Shown here: in pieces, positions 7,376-15,710 of the stretch
Position numbering within the stretch: position 1 is the first letter of the stretch
Layout of the letters: every line of letters begins with the position of its first letter
DNA from: an uncultured bacterium
GTDB taxonomy: Bacteria > Bacteroidota > Ignavibacteria > Kapaibacteriales > UBA2268
DNA length: 16,324 bases
Direction of reading: 5' to 3'
Assembly: GCA_937875295.1 (NCBI GenBank)
Contig: CALLXS010000116.1
Span: forward strand, 1 to 16,324
Notes under the pieces: generated by a model
Seen by the model: the letters and a program-made list of their open reading frames with translations, nothing else
The model's database searches: none
What the model was told of the DNA's origin: nothing
Program-made: the position numbers and the translations under genes

Positions 7376-7448
7376 AATTAAATTATTAAGCCTAAGATAA
7401 TTAAATATTTGATTTAAAGACTCTTAACTATTAAGTATTATTGTAAAA

Positions 7449-8006
7449 TTACTCTGCTAAATGAGTAATTAATATTTTAATTCCAATTAAAATCAAGATA
7501 ATCCCACCCAAAGTTTCGATATGTTGTCCATTTTTTGAATTTACTTGTTTACCTAATAATATTCCGAGCATTGAGGAAAGATATGTAATAAAACCAATAA
7601 TAAAAATTATAATCAAAATATGAATTTTCATAAATGCAAAAGTTATTCCCACAATCAAAGCATCTATGCTTGTAGCAACCGCCATTCCTATACAAACTGA
7701 AAGTTTAAGTGGATTAAATTCTTTTTTTTCATCTTCTTTTCTTGCCTCCATTATCATTTTTATACCTAAAATTGAAAGCAAAATCAATGAAATCCAATGG
7801 TCATATTCAGCAATATATTTTTCGATTTGCAAACCTCCATACCATCCAATTACAGGGGCTAATGCTTGAAATATTGCAAGAATTAAAGCAATTTTAGTAG
7901 CTTGCCAAAATTTTATTTCTCTTATAATTAGTCCCGTTGAAACTGAAACTGCGAATGTATCAAAACTTAGGGCTAAAGCAATTAATAGTATATCAAAATA
8001 CTGCAT
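7449..8006 (-). CDS. mntP: Manganese efflux pump MntP
   Basis: 185-aa inner-membrane protein with six predicted helices, the normal MntP size. The two inverted halves carry the diagnostic motifs: LALSFDTFAVSVS (11-23) with D16 in helix 1, and GMAVATSIDALIVG (107-120) with D115 in helix 4. Both aspartates line the metal path in the family. AIFQALAPVIGWYGG (44-58) and ETLGGIILILIGIKILITH are also typical, the latter at the C-terminal end. It exports Mn2+ to protect against metal overload. In many bacteria mntP is preceded by a yybP-ykoY manganese riboswitch; the 177-bp divergent region here (8007-8183) is almost pure A/T and shows no such structure, so control is probably different. It is the first gene of a minus-strand run that includes the tubby-like and DUF1801 genes, though a 73-bp gap makes cotranscription uncertain. 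Confidence 0.92.
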   Translation of the reverse strand: MQYFDILLIALALSFDTFAVSVSTGLIIREIKFWQATKIALILAIFQALAPVIGWYGGLQIEKYIAEYDHWISLILLSILGIKMIMEARKEDEKKEFNPLKLSVCIGMAVATSIDALIVGITFAFMKIHILIIIFIIGFITYLSSMLGILLGKQVNSKNGQHIETLGGIILILIGIKILITHLAE

Positions 8007-8183
8007 TAAAACAATTATTCAGGTTATTAGTAATAAAATGATCTTAATTTTATATTAAAGAATTATTTTATTTTATTTATTAAAACAAAAATTTACCAAA
8101 ATAATTAACTACTTAAAATAAAATAAATAATTTAACTACTACGTTTCAACTTATATTTTATATAATTATTAGACTCAAGTAAA

Positions 8184-9035
8184 ATGAAAAAAAATATTTA
8201 TCCTTGCATAAACATTGAAGGAAGAATGGTAGAAGCTGTTGATTTTTATAGCTCAATTTTTAATGATTTTAAAATTGTAAATAAAAATCCATACTCAATC
8301 GATGTAGATATCGACGGCGAAAGAATTTTATTCTTAAATGGTGGTCCAAGCAACGAGTTAAATCCTACATGTTCGATAATTATATTATCTGATTCTAAAG
8401 AGGAGATTAACGCACTTTGGAATAAATTAATTACTGGTGGTCAAGAATTGATGGCATTAGATAGTTATGGTTGGAATGAATTATATGGATGGTTAATTGA
8501 TAAATACGGAGTATCTTGGCAAATTTATTTAGAGGCAAAAGATAAAATCAGCCAAAAATATATTCCGAATATTATGTTTGTCGGTGAAAATTGTGGCAAA
8601 GTAAAAGATGCAATTAATTTTTATACAACACTTTTTCCTAATTCCAAATTTAATGGAATTTTTGAATATCAAGCTGAAGATGGTGATACTGTCGGATTAA
8701 TAAAGCATTGCGAATTTAGTTTAGATAGTTTTTTAATAATGATGAATGAATCGTCTTATCCACATAAATTTAGTTTAAATGATAGCTTTTCAATTGTTGT
8801 AGAATGCGATTCTCAAGAAGAAATCGATAAATATTGGGATGCTCTTATTTCTGATGGAGGAGAGGAAGTGATGTGTGGTTGGCTTGTTGATAAATTTGGA
8901 ATTAGTTGGCAAATTGTTCCTAAAATACTACTTGAATATTTAAATAATCCAGATACTGCCGCGAAAGCAGGTCAAGCATTTATGAATATGAAAAAATTAA
9001 TAATTAAAGAAATCGTAGATGAAGTAAATAAATAA
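8184..9035 (+). CDS. Tandem VOC-superfamily (PhnB/3-demethylubiquinone-methyltransferase-like) protein
   Basis: 283-aa soluble protein built from two copies of the PhnB-type VOC (glyoxalase/bleomycin resistance fold) domain, about 3-117 and 126-272. Each repeat has an N-terminal AVDFYSSIF / AINFYTTLF helix and the same closing motif: YGWLIDKYGVSWQI at 101-114 and CGWLVDKFGISWQI at 231-244. Copy 2 also keeps the family tail VPKILLEYLNNPDTAAKAGQ (245-264) with its long helix, which copy 1 lacks. The two copies together could form a complete VOC barrel within one chain. Members named 3-demethylubiquinone methyltransferase lack an SAM-binding domain, so that name should not be taken as function. 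The substrate is unknown. It is divergent from mntP and ends at a bidirectional terminator. Confidence 0.88.
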   Translation: MKKNIYPCINIEGRMVEAVDFYSSIFNDFKIVNKNPYSIDVDIDGERILFLNGGPSNELNPTCSIIILSDSKEEINALWNKLITGGQELMALDSYGWNELYGWLIDKYGVSWQIYLEAKDKISQKYIPNIMFVGENCGKVKDAINFYTTLFPNSKFNGIFEYQAEDGDTVGLIKHCEFSLDSFLIMMNESSYPHKFSLNDSFSIVVECDSQEEIDKYWDALISDGGEEVMCGWLVDKFGISWQIVPKILLEYLNNPDTAAKAGQAFMNMKKLIIKEIVDEVNK

Positions 9036-9040
9036 AAAAA

Positions 9041-9062
9041 AAGAGGAATTTAATTTCCTCTT
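9041..9062. terminator. Bidirectional rho-independent-type terminator between convergent genes
   Basis: The perfect 8-bp stem AAGAGGAA (9041-9048) / TTCCTCTT (9055-9062) has a 6-nt loop. An A-tract lies before it and a T-rich run after it (TTCTTTGTTT), so each strand has a U-rich tail. It lies between the stops of the VOC gene (9035) and the FMN reductase gene (9083), which converge. Confidence 0.8.
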
Positions 9063-9082
9063 CTTTGTTTAAACTAATTATA

Positions 9083-9622
9083 TTAGAATTTTTTGACCCA
9101 TAAGTCAAAAGCATCAATATAAGCTTGAAGGAATTTTTTACTACCTTCATTTGTAATATTTCCGTTTTCATCAAAAATATTTGCAACATTCACATAAGCT
9201 TCAGGTTGTTGCATCATATAAATATTTAAGAAAGCGCATACCTGACGCAAGTGATGATTTGCACCAAATCCACCCAAAGTACCCGGTGAAGCTGTTATTA
9301 TTGCTCCAGGTTTTCCAGACCAAACATTTTGTCCCCAAGGACGAGAAGCGACGTCTAAAGCATTTTTTATTGCTGCAGGATATGATCTATTGTGCTCAGG
9401 GGAAGCAAATATAAATCCATCAGCAGATTTAATTTTTTCTCTAAATTCAGTATATTCTTTAGGAGAATTATCATCAAAATCTTGATTATATAATGGTAAA
9501 TTGTTTATTTCTACAATTTCTAATTTTAAATCATTTGGTGCTAATTTAATTAATTCATTAGCTATCATTCTGTTAAAGGAACCTTTTCTAAGGCTACCAA
9601 CTATTATTGCTATTTTTTTCAT
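9083..9622 (-). CDS. NAD(P)H-dependent FMN reductase (ChrR/YieF/ArsH-like flavodoxin fold)
   Basis: 179-aa cytoplasmic flavoprotein of the NADPH-dependent FMN reductase family. The phosphate-binding loop GSLRKGSFNR is at 9-18 and the isoalloxazine-side motif SPEHNRSYPAAIKNALD at 74-90. SPGTLGGFGANHHLRQV (112-128) completes the flavin site. Such enzymes reduce quinones, chromate or azo compounds using NAD(P)H, usually as dimers or tetramers. The physiological substrate cannot be read from sequence. It starts 26 bp after the Ca2+-ATPase stop on the same strand with no hairpin between, so the two are probably cotranscribed with the reductase second. A terminator lies just behind its stop. Confidence 0.9.
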   Translation of the reverse strand: MKKIAIIVGSLRKGSFNRMIANELIKLAPNDLKLEIVEINNLPLYNQDFDDNSPKEYTEFREKIKSADGFIFASPEHNRSYPAAIKNALDVASRPWGQNVWSGKPGAIITASPGTLGGFGANHHLRQVCAFLNIYMMQQPEAYVNVANIFDENGNITNEGSKKFLQAYIDAFDLWVKKF

Positions 9623-9648
9623 GTATTTATTTTATAAAGTTATACAAA

Positions 9649-12300
9649 CTATTTATTTTTAATATATTTAATAATCTTAATTATTTCTAATGTTAAGAAT
9701 GGTATCAATCCGAAACCCGCAGCAACTAGCCAACCATATAAATCAAGAGCTTGCAATTTAAAGGCATCTCTCATGAATGGAATGTAAAGAACTAAGAGTT
9801 GTAATAAAATACCAATAATCACAGACGATAACAGAACTTTATTAGTTGAAAATCCTATTACATATAATGGTTTTGTAAAACTCCTTAATCCTAAAGAATA
9901 GAATAATTGTGAGAATACAATTGTCATAAATGCTAAAGTGCGTGCATAATCAAGTACATAATTAGGAATATTTGAATCAAATGGGGAATAGTTATGTTCG
10001 TAAAATCCGAATCCATAAGCTAAAATTGTAAGAAGACCTATTAATGTACCACCTGCTATAGCTTTAGAACCAGCACCATTTGCAAAGAAACTTTCATTAG
10101 GAGATCGAGGTCTTTCTTTCATTACATCATGATCTCCATTTTCCATTCCGAGTCCAATTGCTGGAAGAGAATCTGTGATTAGATTAATCCATAATAATTG
10201 TGTTGCTATAAGTGGGGCAGGAAGTCCCAATAGAATTGACACAAAAACTGCAACTACTTCACCTAAATTACTTGATAAAAGGAAAATAACTGATTTTTTT
10301 ATATTGTTATAAATATTTCTACCTTCTTCGATTGCAGTTACAATAGTAGAAAAATTATCATCAGTTAAAATTACATCGGAAGCTCCTTTAGATACATCTG
10401 TGCCAGTAATTCCCATTGCTACACCGATATCTGCTGCTTTCAGTGAAGGTGCATCATTTACACCATCTCCTGTCATTGATACAATATTTCCATTTCCCTT
10501 AAGAGCTTTTACGATTTTCACTTTATGTTCAGGTGATACTCTGGCGAAAATTCTTAAATTTTTAATTATTGAAATTAATTTATTTTCTGGGATTTCGTCA
10601 AGTTCTTTACCAGTAATAGTTTGCTCAATATTTTCAGCAATTCCTAATTCTTTTCCAATAGTAAAAGCAGTATTTTTGTGATCACCAGTAATCATTAGAG
10701 TAGTAATACCAGCAGTTTTTGCTGTTTTAATTGAATCTTTTACTTCTTCTCTAGGTGGATCTATCATACCCACTAATCCAATTATGCAAAGATTTGATTC
10801 AAAATTATTATCATTAATATCATTTTCAGGATTCTTGAATGCAACAGCTAAAGTCCTTAGAGCAACATCAGACATTGCATTTGCAGCATTTCTATATTTA
10901 TCTTTAATTTCTTGTGATATTTCTTTAATAGTACCATCAGAGTCTAAGTAATGAGATGAAATATTTAAAATACTTGATAATGCTCCTTTACTATATATTG
11001 TAAACTTTCCATTTTCTTCTACTAATGTAGTCATTAATTTTCTATCTGAATCAAAAGCTATTTCATTTTTTCTATTAGCGATTTGATTAAGTTCTTTCCT
11101 ATTAATATTCAATTCATCTGCAAAATATAATAATGCTATTTCAGTAGGATCACCGGTGGAAATTTCATTTTCTAAAGTTGCATCTGAAGATAAAACCATT
11201 GCTTTTGCTAAAAATTTTGCATTTTCTGATGATTTATTTGGATTTATTTCTTTAATTTCTTCATCATTTAAATAATACTGTACGACAGTCATTTTATTTT
11301 GAGTGAGAGTCCCTGTTTTATCGGAACAAATGATATTCACCGAACCTAATGTCTCGACTGCAGGCAATGTCTTAATAATAGCATTCTTCTTAGACATATT
11401 TGTAACACCAATTGAAAGTACAACAGCGACTATCGCAGCTAATCCTTCAGGTATAGATGCCACAGCAAGAGAGACTGCAGTCATAAACATTTCAAGCAAA
11501 TCTCTACCTTGTAAATATGATACTCCGAATATTAACAAGCAAATTCCAATTGCAATTTTAGCTAATACTTTGCCCAACTCATCAAGTCTTATTTCTAGCG
11601 GAGTGGGTTCATCTTCTGTATTTAACATATCTGCAATTTTACCAAATTCAGTATCCATACCAATTTTTGTTACAATTGCAGTTCCGCGTCCATATGTAAC
11701 TAATGTGGACATAAATGCATAATTTAATCTATCTCCTATTGGAATATTTTCACTATTTGGTATGAAGTTAGAATTTTTTTCTACTGGGACAGATTCACCA
11801 GTAAAAGCAGCCTCATCAATTTTAAGATTTACACTTTCGATTAATCTTGAATCAGCAGGTACTTGCCTGCCAGCTTCAAGTATAATAATATCACCGGGTA
11901 CTAATTCCTCAGCCGGAATTTCGCTTGTTATATTATTTCTTTTTACTAACGCTTTAGGCGAAGAGAGTTTTCTAAGAGCATCAATGGCTTTGTCAGCTTT
12001 GACCTCTTGCACTACTCCCAAAACTGCATTTACAATAATCACGGCAAGAATAATACCTGCATCTAAATATTCACCCATAAATAAAGTAACTGCAACAGCA
12101 GCTAACAAAATATATATAAGCCAATCATTTAATTGAGATAAGAATCTTTGTAGAATAGTTTTTTTCTTTTTTTCTACTAGTTTATTAAAACCGTATTTTT
12201 CCCTTTTAGCAGAAACTTCATTCGTATTTAATCCAATTTGAGGTGTTACAGAAAACTCTTTATATAGCTGTTCTAATTGCGTTGTTAAAAAATTATGCAT
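9649..12300 (-). CDS. P-type Ca2+-transporting ATPase (P2 type)
   Basis: 883-aa inner-membrane pump that couples ATP hydrolysis to cation export. It has the cation-ATPase N-terminal domain (1-70), A-domain TGES (167-170), the phosphorylated aspartate D327 in CSDKTGTLTQNKM (325-337), and the N domain with KGA (438-440). The P domain has ITGDHKNTA (537-545) and GDGVNDAP (611-618), and six C-terminal helices follow. Ion-site residues agree with Ca2+ pumps: IPEGL in M4 (E285), N678 and E681 in M5, N706/T709/D710 in M6 (WINLITD). The M8 glutamate of SERCA is a glutamine here (Q798 in FSQLFYS), as in plasma-membrane Ca2+ pumps, which suggests reduced ion stoichiometry. Full length and intact. The start at 12300 faces a 226-bp AT-rich divergent region (12301-12526). 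It is likely the first gene of a two-gene unit with the FMN reductase. Mn2+ transport is an alternative. Confidence 0.93.
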   Translation of the reverse strand: MHNFLTTQLEQLYKEFSVTPQIGLNTNEVSAKREKYGFNKLVEKKKKTILQRFLSQLNDWLIYILLAAVAVTLFMGEYLDAGIILAVIIVNAVLGVVQEVKADKAIDALRKLSSPKALVKRNNITSEIPAEELVPGDIIILEAGRQVPADSRLIESVNLKIDEAAFTGESVPVEKNSNFIPNSENIPIGDRLNYAFMSTLVTYGRGTAIVTKIGMDTEFGKIADMLNTEDEPTPLEIRLDELGKVLAKIAIGICLLIFGVSYLQGRDLLEMFMTAVSLAVASIPEGLAAIVAVVLSIGVTNMSKKNAIIKTLPAVETLGSVNIICSDKTGTLTQNKMTVVQYYLNDEEIKEINPNKSSENAKFLAKAMVLSSDATLENEISTGDPTEIALLYFADELNINRKELNQIANRKNEIAFDSDRKLMTTLVEENGKFTIYSKGALSSILNISSHYLDSDGTIKEISQEIKDKYRNAANAMSDVALRTLAVAFKNPENDINDNNFESNLCIIGLVGMIDPPREEVKDSIKTAKTAGITTLMITGDHKNTAFTIGKELGIAENIEQTITGKELDEIPENKLISIIKNLRIFARVSPEHKVKIVKALKGNGNIVSMTGDGVNDAPSLKAADIGVAMGITGTDVSKGASDVILTDDNFSTIVTAIEEGRNIYNNIKKSVIFLLSSNLGEVVAVFVSILLGLPAPLIATQLLWINLITDSLPAIGLGMENGDHDVMKERPRSPNESFFANGAGSKAIAGGTLIGLLTILAYGFGFYEHNYSPFDSNIPNYVLDYARTLAFMTIVFSQLFYSLGLRSFTKPLYVIGFSTNKVLLSSVIIGILLQLLVLYIPFMRDAFKLQALDLYGWLVAAGFGLIPFLTLEIIKIIKYIKNK

Positions 12301-12468
12301 AAAATATTATAAGTATTTAAAATAAAAAAAATATTAAATTCGTTTTTATATAAAGTATTTTTTATATCAACTTTTGAATTTTTATGTTTTTTAAAAACGT
12401 ATTTATAATAAAATAATTATAGCTTTATAAAAATGTAAAAATTTTTAAAAAATAATACACTAATAATG

Positions 12469-12502
12469 TTTGACTACGTCTAATTTAACTAAAATATTTT
12501 TT
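12469..12502 (+). promoter_or_regulatory. Possible Bacteroidota-type promoter for the barrel protein gene
   Basis: TTTG (12469-12472) and TATTTTTT (12495-12502) are separated by 22 bp. This approaches the -33 TTTG / -7 TAnnTTTG arrangement of Bacteroidota, with the last G replaced by T. In DNA this AT-rich such matches arise by chance, so the call is weak. It would place the transcription start just before the AAGGA ribosome site at 12513-12517. Confidence 0.2.
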
Positions 12503-12526
12503 TACACATAAAAAGGATAAAAATTT

Positions 12527-13018
12527 ATGAAGAAATTAATTATTGCATTTGTTGCTTTATTGCTATCTTCAGGCTCATTATTTAGCCAATATGCATTACC
12601 AAAAGGAAGCGCACAATTAAACGCTGGATTTGGTTTAGAAGAGTATGGATTACCAATTTACATTGGTTTCGATTATGGGGTTCATAAAGATATTTCTATT
12701 GGTGCTGAAGTATCTTTCAGAAACTACAATCAATATGGATTTAAGTATAATATAATTGGTATTTCTGGTAATTTCAATTATCACTTAAATTATCTATTAG
12801 GTCTCTCAAGAGATTGGGATATTTATGCTGGTGTTAATCTAGGATATTTCTATTATAATTATCCAGATGATTGGAACAGTTCTAAAAGCAGTCCTTTAGG
12901 ATTAAGAGGGCAACTCGGATTTAGATACTATTTTACACCTAAATTTGGTATCAACTTAGAATTCGGTGGTGGTAATGCATTCAATGGTGGTAAATTAGGT
13001 GCAACTATAAAATTATAA
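12527..13018 (+). CDS. Small outer-membrane beta-barrel protein
   Basis: 163-aa exported protein. A signal peptide (MKKLIIAFVALLLSSGSLFS, probable cleavage after S20, before QYALPKG) is followed by about eight amphipathic strands rich in Gly, Tyr, Phe and Asn (for example GLPIYIGFDYGVHKD, ISIGAEVSFRNYNQYGF, YAGVNLGYFYYNY, LGLRGQLGFRYYFTP, FGINLEFGGG). The chain ends with KLGATIKL, an aromatic-poor but alternating last strand. The strand number and size fit an 8-stranded barrel of the OmpA/OmpW/opacity type; no peptidoglycan-binding or plug domain is present. The ATG has one of the few good Shine-Dalgarno sequences here (AAGGA at 12513-12517, 9 nt spacing), consistent with strong expression. 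It stands alone between the divergent Ca2+-ATPase gene and a strong terminator. The specific function is unknown. Confidence 0.85.
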   Translation: MKKLIIAFVALLLSSGSLFSQYALPKGSAQLNAGFGLEEYGLPIYIGFDYGVHKDISIGAEVSFRNYNQYGFKYNIIGISGNFNYHLNYLLGLSRDWDIYAGVNLGYFYYNYPDDWNSSKSSPLGLRGQLGFRYYFTPKFGINLEFGGGNAFNGGKLGATIKL

Positions 13019-13056
13019 TCTATAAAAATATAATTTTAAAAATACTTAATTTTATT

Positions 13057-13092
13057 AAATATACCGATGTGATGATTTACATCGGTATATTT
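13057..13092 (+). terminator. Strong hairpin terminator after the barrel gene, facing ccmF
   Basis: A perfect 14-bp stem, AAATATACCGATGT (13057-13070) with ACATCGGTATATTT (13079-13092), has an 8-nt loop and continues into a T-run (to 13097) on the plus strand. It ends 4 bp from the ccmF stop, so it also lies directly behind ccmF on the minus strand; there the tail is only moderately T-rich. Confidence 0.85.
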
Positions 13093-13095
13093 TTT

Positions 13096-15276
13096 TTATC
13101 TGCGGTTAGTCAAACTACTTAAAATCATAGAAAAAATGATCGTAAAGGAACCCAACCAGACTAAACTCATCAGAGGTTCAAAAGAAATTTCAAACATGAA
13201 ATTTTCTTTTTTCTTTAATGGCAATTCATCATTTTTAGCAAAAACAAATTGAACTTTTTCATTGTTAATAATATTATATAAACCAATATTTAAATCAATG
13301 TTTTGATAATATTTCCAAATTGGAGAAAATAAATTTAATTCAGAATTATATTTTGCAAAAATTGTGTCAGCAAATGTAGAATTTGCATAGGTATAATTTA
13401 TTAAAGCACCAATTAAATTTGTATCATTTTCCGGCATTATCAAATTTTTAAATTGAAAATTAATATTATTTGATAAAGTTGTAATAGAATTATTCGAAAA
13501 AAAATAATTTTCAGCTATAATTGTTGAGTCCAAGGCTAGAGGAGATATATAAATATCTTGCAAAACACCTGTTTTAATAGCAGGTTCTTTATAAATCTGT
13601 TTATCTTTAATAAACATTATTGGCATAGCAAATAATGTATCAGATTTTTGAGAAATTGCAGTAATAAACCTATATTTTTCTCTATCGGTTTGCTGAGTAT
13701 CAAATCTTTCGCTTTTTATGTAAGTTATTGTTCTATTATTAAAAGATGCTGAATCTAAATTAGAAAGTGTGAGAATAGAAGAACTTGAATAATTACCAGA
13801 GAAAATTACACCAATAAACAATATTCCGAATCCCAAGTGAGCAATTTCTGTAGTGATATTTTTTTTATTTTTTGTGAAAATTGAAATTAATGATACGGCT
13901 ATTACAATTGAACAAGAAAATATAAAAATCAAATCAGGTAAATTCTTAATTCCATATATTATACTCGCAATTATAATAATAGATGTAAATACAATGATTG
14001 ATATAATATTTTTAATTTGTCTAAAGATATTTTTACGATATATGAAATATGCTACTGCCAATAATAGCATAGAAACAATAAGAGGAACAAAATTGATTTC
14101 GTTATAAAAATTAGTTGAAATGCTAAAATTAGAATTTATAAGTGGAAAACTAGTACCGAATAAAATGAACAATGCGATAAGCAAAAACGCATACATTGCT
14201 GATGATAAATAAAAACTACCTTCTTTTAAATTCATTGAAGAATTTTGAGAAATTAAAGAATATTTTTTCCTGTTTTTTATAAAAATATAAAAAGAAGAAA
14301 TAAACAAAATAATAATTATAAAAATTAAAATATAAAATGTAGGAAGACTAGTACCAGTAAAAGAATGTAATGAATTTTGTAAAATTCCTGTGCGAGTTAG
14401 AAATGTAGAATAGATAATTAAAATAGTCTGTGTAAAAAATAAAAAGAAATTAGATTTAATAAATCCATTTTTCCTCTTTTGAATTAATAATAAATGAATT
14501 AAAATAACAGACATTATCCAAGGTATTAATGATGCGTTTTCTACAGGATCCCAACCCCACCAACCGCCCCAACCTAAAGATTCATAAGCCCACACTCCAC
14601 CTAAAATTAATCCAATTGCAAGTATTCCGCTACCAAGTAATTGCCATTTTCTTATGGAATCGATAGCAGAATTTAAAGAATTAGCATAATAATGACCCAC
14701 AAACAAAACAAAAGGAATTAATAAAATGCTATATCCCAAAAATAAAAAAGGAGGATGAATAATCATCCAGAAATTTTCTAATATAGGATTTAAACTTCGA
14801 CCATTATCAGGGAGAAAATTATAATAAAAAATATTAGGGTATTTATCCCAAATGTATGAAAATGGAGAGTTAAAGATTACTAGAATTACGAAAAATAGTA
14901 AAATGATGGAATAAAAAAACAAAGAAAGTTGGTAACCTTGTAAATCATTTTTCTGCTTCTGCAAAAACAAACCTAAAAGTGCGATTATTACAGTCCAAAA
15001 AAGAAAAGATCCTTCTTGACCAGCAAAAAAGGATGCAATTAAAAGAGAAAAAGGGAGTTCCTTTGACGTGTAATTATAAATGTAAGCAATTTGAAAGTTA
15101 TGTGATAAAATATTCCATAATAGGAACCCTGATGCCATAAGCAAGGAAATCAAACTTGAAAAATAAAAAAATTTAGCTAATTTAATTTCTTTTTGTTGCT
15201 TGAAAGATGATAGGTAATAATAAGAACAAAGAATAGTAGAAATCAACGCAATAAAGATAAAAAATCCTCCTAGCAT
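13096..15276 (-). CDS. ccmF: Cytochrome c-type biogenesis protein CcmF (heme lyase subunit)
   Basis: 726-aa polytopic inner-membrane protein that joins heme to apocytochrome c in System I maturation. The WWD motif GWGGWWGWDPVENASLIPW spans 235-253. All four family histidines can be placed: H174 (IIHPPFLFLGY) and H304 (NSLHSF) as periplasmic axial ligands, H261 (ILIHLLL) and H480 (IAHLGFG) as transmembrane heme b ligands. FLTRTGILQNSLHSFTGT (292-309) is the conserved segment after the WWD domain. A large periplasmic domain lies between about 495 and 700, followed by a last TM helix (707-720); this makes it longer than the roughly 650-aa proteobacterial protein. It begins 2 nt after the ccmE stop, so the two are cotranscribed and probably coupled. 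No ccmA-D, ccmG or ccmH is visible in the window. Confidence 0.94.
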   Translation of the reverse strand: MLGGFFIFIALISTILCSYYYLSSFKQQKEIKLAKFFYFSSLISLLMASGFLLWNILSHNFQIAYIYNYTSKELPFSLLIASFFAGQEGSFLFWTVIIALLGLFLQKQKNDLQGYQLSLFFYSIILLFFVILVIFNSPFSYIWDKYPNIFYYNFLPDNGRSLNPILENFWMIIHPPFLFLGYSILLIPFVLFVGHYYANSLNSAIDSIRKWQLLGSGILAIGLILGGVWAYESLGWGGWWGWDPVENASLIPWIMSVILIHLLLIQKRKNGFIKSNFFLFFTQTILIIYSTFLTRTGILQNSLHSFTGTSLPTFYILIFIIIILFISSFYIFIKNRKKYSLISQNSSMNLKEGSFYLSSAMYAFLLIALFILFGTSFPLINSNFSISTNFYNEINFVPLIVSMLLLAVAYFIYRKNIFRQIKNIISIIVFTSIIIIASIIYGIKNLPDLIFIFSCSIVIAVSLISIFTKNKKNITTEIAHLGFGILFIGVIFSGNYSSSSILTLSNLDSASFNNRTITYIKSERFDTQQTDREKYRFITAISQKSDTLFAMPIMFIKDKQIYKEPAIKTGVLQDIYISPLALDSTIIAENYFFSNNSITTLSNNINFQFKNLIMPENDTNLIGALINYTYANSTFADTIFAKYNSELNLFSPIWKYYQNIDLNIGLYNIINNEKVQFVFAKNDELPLKKKENFMFEISFEPLMSLVWLGSFTIIFSMILSSLTNRR

Positions 15277-15278
15277 AA

Positions 15279-15710
15279 TTATGAACCCAATATGTTATTT
15301 TCTTTATTTATTACTTGACTTTTAATTGTATCTTTATTTTGAATATTCAATTCTTTTTCATATTTAGTAGGACATTTTGTTAAAATTTCAGTAGCAACGA
15401 AATTTTTTTCATCAAATTTTCCTTTTACTACAACATATTCAGCAAGATCGAAATTCATTGGTTTTGGACCGTGATACACTACTTTTTGATAATTACCAAT
15501 TTTATCAGTCATAAAGAATATGAACAAAGAAGAGTGTATATTAAGAGAATCATAGTTTTTATCCGGCTTTCCTATCACTTGAATTATTTTATTCTGATTT
15601 CTAGCTTGCTTAAAGTCCATATATTCTACTTTACTTTTGTTCATTAGAAATAATCCAATAATCACAGCTATAAGGAGGACAATAATTGCAATTGTATATC
15701 TTTTTTTCAT
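15279..15710 (-). CDS. ccmE: Cytochrome c-type biogenesis protein CcmE (heme chaperone), CxxxY type
   Basis: 143-aa periplasmic heme chaperone anchored by one N-terminal helix (about 5-23). It takes heme from CcmC and hands it to CcmF. I use the ATG at 15710; an in-frame TTG at 15722 would add four residues. The OB-fold core spans about 27-112 (IIQVIGKPDK, FFMTDKIGNYQKVVYHGPKP, AEYVVVKGKFDEKNFVATEIL). The heme-binding motif reads C113-P-T-K-Y117, CxxxY instead of the proteobacterial HxxxY. By established knowledge, CxxxY CcmE occurs in archaea and some bacteria such as Desulfovibrio, with Cys as the covalent heme ligand. The polar C-terminal tail (118-143) is short and probably disordered. 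It lies immediately in front of ccmF. The 224-bp region to the divergent acylase gene (15711-15934) is AT-rich with no other gene. Confidence 0.92.
   Translation of the reverse strand: MKKRYTIAIIVLLIAVIIGLFLMNKSKVEYMDFKQARNQNKIIQVIGKPDKNYDSLNIHSSLFIFFMTDKIGNYQKVVYHGPKPMNFDLAEYVVVKGKFDEKNFVATEILTKCPTKYEKELNIQNKDTIKSQVINKENNILGS

Noticed and set aside
7423..7435. Small palindrome CTTAA-cta-TTAAG between mntP and the tubby-like gene
   Set aside because: Five A/T-rich base pairs without a T-tract; too weak for a terminator, and it is not the same motif as the TetR operator.
8061..8133. Long imperfect inverted repeat of A/T-only sequence between mntP and the VOC gene
   Set aside because: About 17 pairs with one bulge, but the arms are low-complexity A/T tracts with a loop over 30 nt, so a match of this kind is expected by chance.
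10400..12136. Open frames of 93-139 codons on the plus strand inside the Ca2+-ATPase gene (10400-10681, 11303-11722, 11762-12136)
   Set aside because: They lie antisense to a clearly conserved P-type ATPase, have Ser/Ile/Pro-rich nonsense composition and no ribosome site. They are shadows of the real frame.
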